Shown here: piece after piece, positions 1 to 64,000 of the stretch
Layout of the letters: every line of letters begins with the position of its first letter
How positions within the stretch are numbered: the first letter of the stretch is position 1
Origin: Fratercula arctica
Lineage: Eukaryota > Chordata > Aves > Charadriiformes > Alcidae
DNA length: 64,000 bases
Direction of reading: 5' to 3'
Assembly: GCA_947846985.1 (NCBI GenBank)
Contig: CANTUZ010000001.1
Location: forward strand, 4,075,504-4,139,503
Notes under the pieces: model-generated
Databases searched by the model: none
Told to the model about the DNA's origin: nothing
What the model saw: only the letters and a program-made list of their open reading frames with translations
Made by a program: the position numbers and the translations under genes

Positions 1-2079
1 CTCAGTTGGGAAGCTGAAGGCAAATGCAGATGAGCAGGAGATAAACACTTCATTTTAAACACTAAGAATGATTTGACCTCTGGAGCTAATCACCTAGAGA
101 AGTAGTGGGTTGTCTCTGTTGAGAGCTTGCTTGTTGATCAACCTATCAGGGAAGACACTTGTTAGCCAAGAAGAAGATGGATGGGTGCCATATTCAGACT
201 AGTATCTTCTGACCTCAAAGCCCTGGTTCTGATTCCAGGCTCTAGGAAGAATGCAAAAATACAAACTGTCATACCTTCCCAAGCACGCCAGCTTCCAGCA
301 GGACAAAGAGTAGGAGTGGTGTGTAGTGCCATTGCCTTCTTCCTCCCTGCTCGCTGTCATACACATTCAGTGTTTAGAGATCCCAAAGAGGGGTTTCTTG
401 GTTTAACTTCTCTCAGGAGCCATTGTTTTTCCTCCTGATCTAAATCCTGGTTTTGGTAAGGACAAAGGCACTTGCCTCCAAGGGAGAGGTCTGACCTTTT
501 TATTCACCATTTCTCAGATGAAGAGTAAAATACATTGCAAGATCTTTAGTTCTTCTCAGATCCCTTGTTGGAAGGCAGGAGGTGAAAGCAGCAGTGTCCA
601 GAGAGCATCGATGTGTTAAATCTCTTTGCTCAGCTAAGGTGATACGTTACATGTCTGCCATTCAAGTGAAGTAGACATAAGGCAGTGAATGAACAGCCAC
701 CTCTCTTGGTTTTTCACACTGTGAAGTGCCCAGGGTGTTCTCCAAAAGACAGGCTCTACACCAAGCTGGGTGCAGAGGGGGCCAGGCCGTCATTGAATGT
801 GAATGCACACACCCCGTAAATTAATTACTCATTTTCTTTGCTGCATTTGCAGACAGGAAAAACACGTGGGACGTGGAACTTAAGGAGAAAGGAGCAGAAT
901 TTGCATTTGGAAAGAAATACCTGAATTTCTCCTAACCAACGCTTAATGAGCGTGTGCGCTGGAGGATTAGCACTGCGGAGCGATCCCCCAGGCACTATGG
1001 CCGGTCATGTGGTTGGACTCCAGTCCTGAAGTGCCAACAAGGAGCACAGAAATGCCAGTTAAACAGATTAGAGTAGCAACCCCCTTCTTTGCGATTGCAG
1101 GATAATGGCTTTGTCCAGGTTCCTCTGTCTTTCTCCTTCCAGAGTCAAGCTCTGATGGGTTCCTCTTGCATTTGGGGTCTCTTCAGAACCAGCAAGAAAG
1201 CCATGGGGGGGGTTGCCATGGTGGAGACCTTGTACTGAGGCACTCCTTGACTTCTGTTGACCGCTGCTTGCAAGCAAGTGGCATCTATCATTCCACGTCA
1301 CACATCTCTTTGTCTTCACAAGTAGTTTAAGAGATCTTTTAGCCCCCTCAGCCTTACCCCACTGCTTCCCTCAGATCCACTGCTCAGTCGGTGATGCCCA
1401 GAAAGCTGCAAAATGAACCAAATTTACAAAAAATACACTTCCCAGAGGGGTGCTTTTTTGCTCTTGTGTCACATATGAGTGACCTGGGAGAGGTGCTGGG
1501 TACCTTTTGTTTAGCCCAGCTCGTTTCCCATAACACAAGCAGCTGTAGAGCTTCACACAGGTGATGAAGGTGGGAATGAAATCCCTTATGCTCACCTGCT
1601 GGCAAGGACCGGAGGGTCCAGATGGCCAGTTCATTCCACCAGTGTTCCCATGAATTAGCAGGCAGATGATCTCCCTGGTGCTCAGACAAGCCCAATCCTT
1701 CTTACTGATCCCTGTGGGAAGAACGGAGGGCTCTCTGCTGCTTCCCCTGCCCTTCTGTTTCAGGGTTTTCTCTGCTGAGCAAGCGGTGGGGAAAGCTGGC
1801 TGCCGGTTGTGTACAACCTCCCTTACAACAGCATCACAAGGGGACTTACAAAGCATTGAACGAGAGCCATCCTGGTGGCTTGGGCTGAAGAATAGACTTT
1901 CAGAAAATTAAAAAAACCAAACACAACAGGCTCTGGGTACCAAAGTCCTGTTTAAAAGCAGAGTGTGCTGGGTATGTAAATACTCTTCCAAGCCTGGAAC
2001 AACACCTACTCAGCATCACCATAGGCCGGGCTGGGCAGGATGCCCCCATACAGGGCAGTTTTTATGCCAGGAGCACCAT

Positions 2080-2095
2080 GTGGCCACGTGGCCAC
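2080..2095. promoter_or_regulatory. 16-base perfect palindrome centred on an E-box CACGTG
   Basis: GTGGCCACGTGGCCAC is its own reverse complement, centred on CACGTG, a class of site bound by bHLH factors such as USF or MYC/MAX. It is flanked by two direct copies of CACCATGTGGCC at 2074-2085 and 2093-2104 (19-base period). Function is inferred only from the motif. Confidence 0.35.
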
Positions 2096-3019
2096 CATGT
2101 GGCCGTGCTTCAGCAGCAGAAGGATGAATGGCTGAAGGAGCAGTTCTGCGACTTGAAGCTGGTGCTCTAGCCCAGTCTGCCGGAAGAGATCCCCCATGCA
2201 TGGTTTTTGCAATGGACACCGAACAGGACAAGCTCACCTAGGCCATTTGACTGATTAGCATGCAAATCAATAATGACTGGAATTCTTAGGAATGACTGAG
2301 GAACTCTCCTGTTGGGTGAGATCTCTGTTTTTTGAGAGGGAAACTGAGGCAAGGAACTATAAGATGATTTGTCCACTGCAGATGTCCTTCAGCCAAGAAC
2401 TCAGGCTGCTACCCAACCCAGTGTTCGTCACTGCCCCTACGATCGTCATGTTACAGACCTGGGAAGGACCTCTAGAGAACCTCACCCAGTGCCTGCTCTG
2501 AGCCAAGCCAAGACTTCACTGACTATTCCCAGTGGAGGAGGCTCTTCAGCATCCCTAGGCAGTCTGTCTCAGGGCTCACTACTTGGCAGGGTTAGAAAGT
2601 TATTTTCAAGCCATATGAATTAAGGAGAAGGGGAATAATTTAATGTGCTACAGAGAAGATTCAAACTGAGAATTAGGAAAATTGCCTCACAGCCTTTCAG
2701 ATATTAAAAGGGGCACGTGATTTTCCAGCGACCATCTATCTTATAGAAAAAGAAAAATTAATTCATTAAATATGGTCTGTGGCCAAAACTTCTCTAGAGA
2801 GTATTTCCTAATGAACAGTGATGTCTTGGTTGCTTTTAGAACCACTGGCTCCTTTTCCGGGCAGTGCAGAGGGATCACGGAGACAGTTTCAACAGCTGGA
2901 TGTTTTCATTAAGGTGGTGAAGGCAGTTAGATGGCAAATTCCTACAACTTTCAGTGGGGTAGTTATCCACCTTCAAATATGTGGCTGGTAAAAATGTAGC
3001 GGTGGTGCAGGGTGATCCT

Positions 3020-3555
3020 ACCACTCTACTCCACTCTGGTGAGACCCCACCTGGAGTACTGCATCCAGCTCTGGAGTCCTCAGCACAAGAAGGACATGGA
3101 CCTGTTGGGACAGGTCCAGAGGAGGCCACAATGATGATCAGAGGACTGGAGCCCCTCTGCTGTGAGGATAGGCTGAGGGAGTTGGGGTTGTTCAGCCTGG
3201 AGAAGAGAAGGCTCCCGGGAGACCTTATAGCAGCCTTCCAGTCCCTAAAGGGAACCTACAGGAAGGATGGGAAGGAACTCTTGACAGGACAAGGGGGAAC
3301 TGTTTTAAATGGGAAGAGGGGAGATTTAGATGAGATATTAGGAAGAAATTGTTTACTGTGAGGGTGGTGAGCCCCTGGCCCAGGTTGCCCAGAGAAGCTG
3401 TGGCTGCCCCATCCCTGGAGGGGTTCAAGGCCAGGTTGGACGGGGCTTGGAGCAACCTGGTCTGGTGGGAGGTGTCCCTGCCCAGGGCAGGGGGGTTGGA
3501 ACTAGATGATCTTTAAGGTCCCTTCCGACCCAAATCATTCTGTGATTCTATGAAT
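3020..3555 (+). repeat. CR1 LINE 3' fragment, forward
   Basis: Recognised by the CR1 3' region phrases CTGGAGTACTGCATCCAGCT, CAGCCTGGAGAAGAGAAGGC and CCCATCCCTGGAGGGGTTCA, ending in the diagnostic ATTCTGTGATTCTATGA. It is 5'-truncated, as nearly all avian CR1 copies are. The 5' edge is approximate. Confidence 0.93.
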
Positions 3556-4921
3556 TGGAAATGCTGTTGAGCCTTTGCAGTCCCTGCAGGAGCTAATGGG
3601 GATAAATCTTGCCTTTCTAGCTAGGATGGGAACATCCGTGTTTCCCACTGCGGCTGAGAAGCTACAGAAAATTCATCCATCAGTTTCAGCACCAAAGACT
3701 CAGTCCTACATTAGTGAATGGGATGAGTGCAGTTGCTGCTGGCGGGGAGGAGAGAGCGCTCTCCTTGCCAGTGAGGAAAGTGTGTTGGGACACTGGCACA
3801 GGGCGTTATCACTCCTTTTTTTGCAAGATGAGTCTTTCCCATGTTGGGAAAGGGACATCTCACCTGGAGATGGTTGAGGAGGGATGGAAAGACTTTACTA
3901 TGCCCTCCTGTCCCCCCAGGAATTGTTGTCCTTTTAGTGGGGAAAGCAGAAAAATAAAATTTATGGCTAAAACTGGAAACAAAATATTTAGGTTTGTATG
4001 ATGAGTCTGGACCCCTTTGTCACTGTGAAGGGAAATGGCTTGTGTCCTGCAAGATCATCTTTAATCAGCCTTCACATCCCCAGTGTCTCGTAGGGGTTGT
4101 ATCTCTCGGAGTGCCTTTTTGCTTGCTTTTTAAGGCATGAGATTTTTTACCATACTGGAAAATGTTCCGTGTTATAAATATAAGGATTGCTGATTGCCAT
4201 GTAGCAAGGATGACTTGGAGACTGAAAGCTGCAGAAACTCAATTCCTTGAAAGCGTTTTTTCACTCATACACACCAAACCCATTTCATGCTGGGAGCAAC
4301 GTTGAAATGGCACCACGCAGCTGCAAGCACAAACCCGGGAGCACCATGGGGCTTTCCCATGGGAAATCCATCTGTAAATCACACAAAGGTACAGTTTGCA
4401 CAACAGGCGGGAGCAGAGTGTGGAGACACTCGGTCCAACCCAGGTATTAGTTGCAGGTCATGGTGGAGGGCTTGGAATTTTCTTTCCTCTCTGGAAAGCA
4501 GTTTTGATAGAAAGATGGTAACCCATCCGGTCTTGGGGGTTGTAAGGACAGGGCTCCCCTTCTCCATGTGCTTTAGTTCATACCACGGGATCTGATGACA
4601 CGTGTAATAAATCAGCATCAGTCTGTTTGTTAGGATAATCCTTGCTTAACTTTCTAGGACTCAGTTTACAAAATATTACTTGCATAAGCAACCTCCAGTC
4701 CCGGTCTCATTCACCACGATGCAGGCATTAATCTGGAGGTACTAGGGCGTTGTCTCTCCCTGTTTGGAATTAATATTATGAAAGCGTTGGGAGTTTGAGT
4801 GCTCCTAGCCCTCTCCCACAGCTAGGGCCTGCATCTGTCCCTTTGGGGATGGGACAGTCCCTGCACTGGGGTCTATGAGTCAGGGTGTCAGTTCATTAAT
4901 TGCTGATTTCTTCTGGTTTAG

Positions 4922-64000
<59,079 letters not shown>

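Larger units (their letters stand above)
1..4921. other. 5' flank or first intron of MYO7A, no exon identified
   Basis: Coding exon 1 begins at a splice acceptor, so this stretch is at least partly intron. No CpG island, convincing TATA promoter or noncoding exon 1 could be picked out, so the promoter is either cryptic here or lies before position 1. Contents seen: an E-box palindrome at 2080-2095, a CR1 copy at about 3020-3555, and octamer-like sites at 899-906 and (minus strand) 2260-2267. Confidence 0.7.

Noticed and set aside
2981..3361. 126-codon open stretch
   Set aside because: It lies in the CR1 3' region, beyond the reverse transcriptase, and is not a real coding part.
4151..4190. 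AT-rich TTATAAATATAAGG as a TATA promoter for noncoding exon 1
   Set aside because: No downstream donor-bounded exon or supporting motifs could be identified, so the call would be guesswork.

Overview
This is vertebrate nuclear DNA, almost certainly from a bird. It has a spliced gene with canonical GT-AG introns, CR1 LINE 3' ends (with their ATTCTATGA-type termini) as the main recognisable interspersed repeat, and a compact gene layout. I see no bacterial, plasmid or phage features. I recognise the gene and repeat families from memory; no search was run, and the species cannot be named.

The window carries one gene on the + strand: the 5' half of MYO7A, the unconventional myosin VIIa of inner-ear hair cells and retina. 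I could place 24 coding exons, from the initiator ATG at 4962 to 63305. All reading phases fit together and give 1095 uninterrupted residues. They encode the N-terminal extension, the complete motor (P-loop GESGAGKT 158-165, switch I, switch II DIFGFE 437-442), five IQ motifs, the charged single alpha-helix and the start of the first MyTH4 domain. The rest (most of MyTH4-1, FERM1, SH3, MyTH4-2, FERM2) must lie beyond position 64000. No stop codon, poly(A) site or 3' UTR of the gene is present.

Layout: 1-4921 is 5' flank or first-intron sequence in which no exon can be named. Coding exon 1 (4922-4979) carries only six codons and is followed by a 21 kb intron (4980-25989). This intron holds a nested CR1, a compound pentanucleotide repeat, POU-type motifs and an unexplained 173-codon open stretch. 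From 25990 to 43816 coding exons 2-14 build most of the motor. An 8.6 kb intron (43817-52403) follows, splitting the coding sequence in the actin-binding loop 2 region. Coding exons 15-24 (52404-63305) finish the motor, lever arm, helix and start of the tail. 63306-64000 is intron.

I found no new multi-gene system. The points most worth checking are isoform and regulatory questions at the 5' end: the conserved second methionine M12, an overlapping upstream ORF, an in-phase open stretch ending at a good splice donor, and a cluster of POU4-type sites. There are also two LTR-like blocks inside introns, a CpG-rich patch just before coding exon 15, and a weak donor after coding exon 22.
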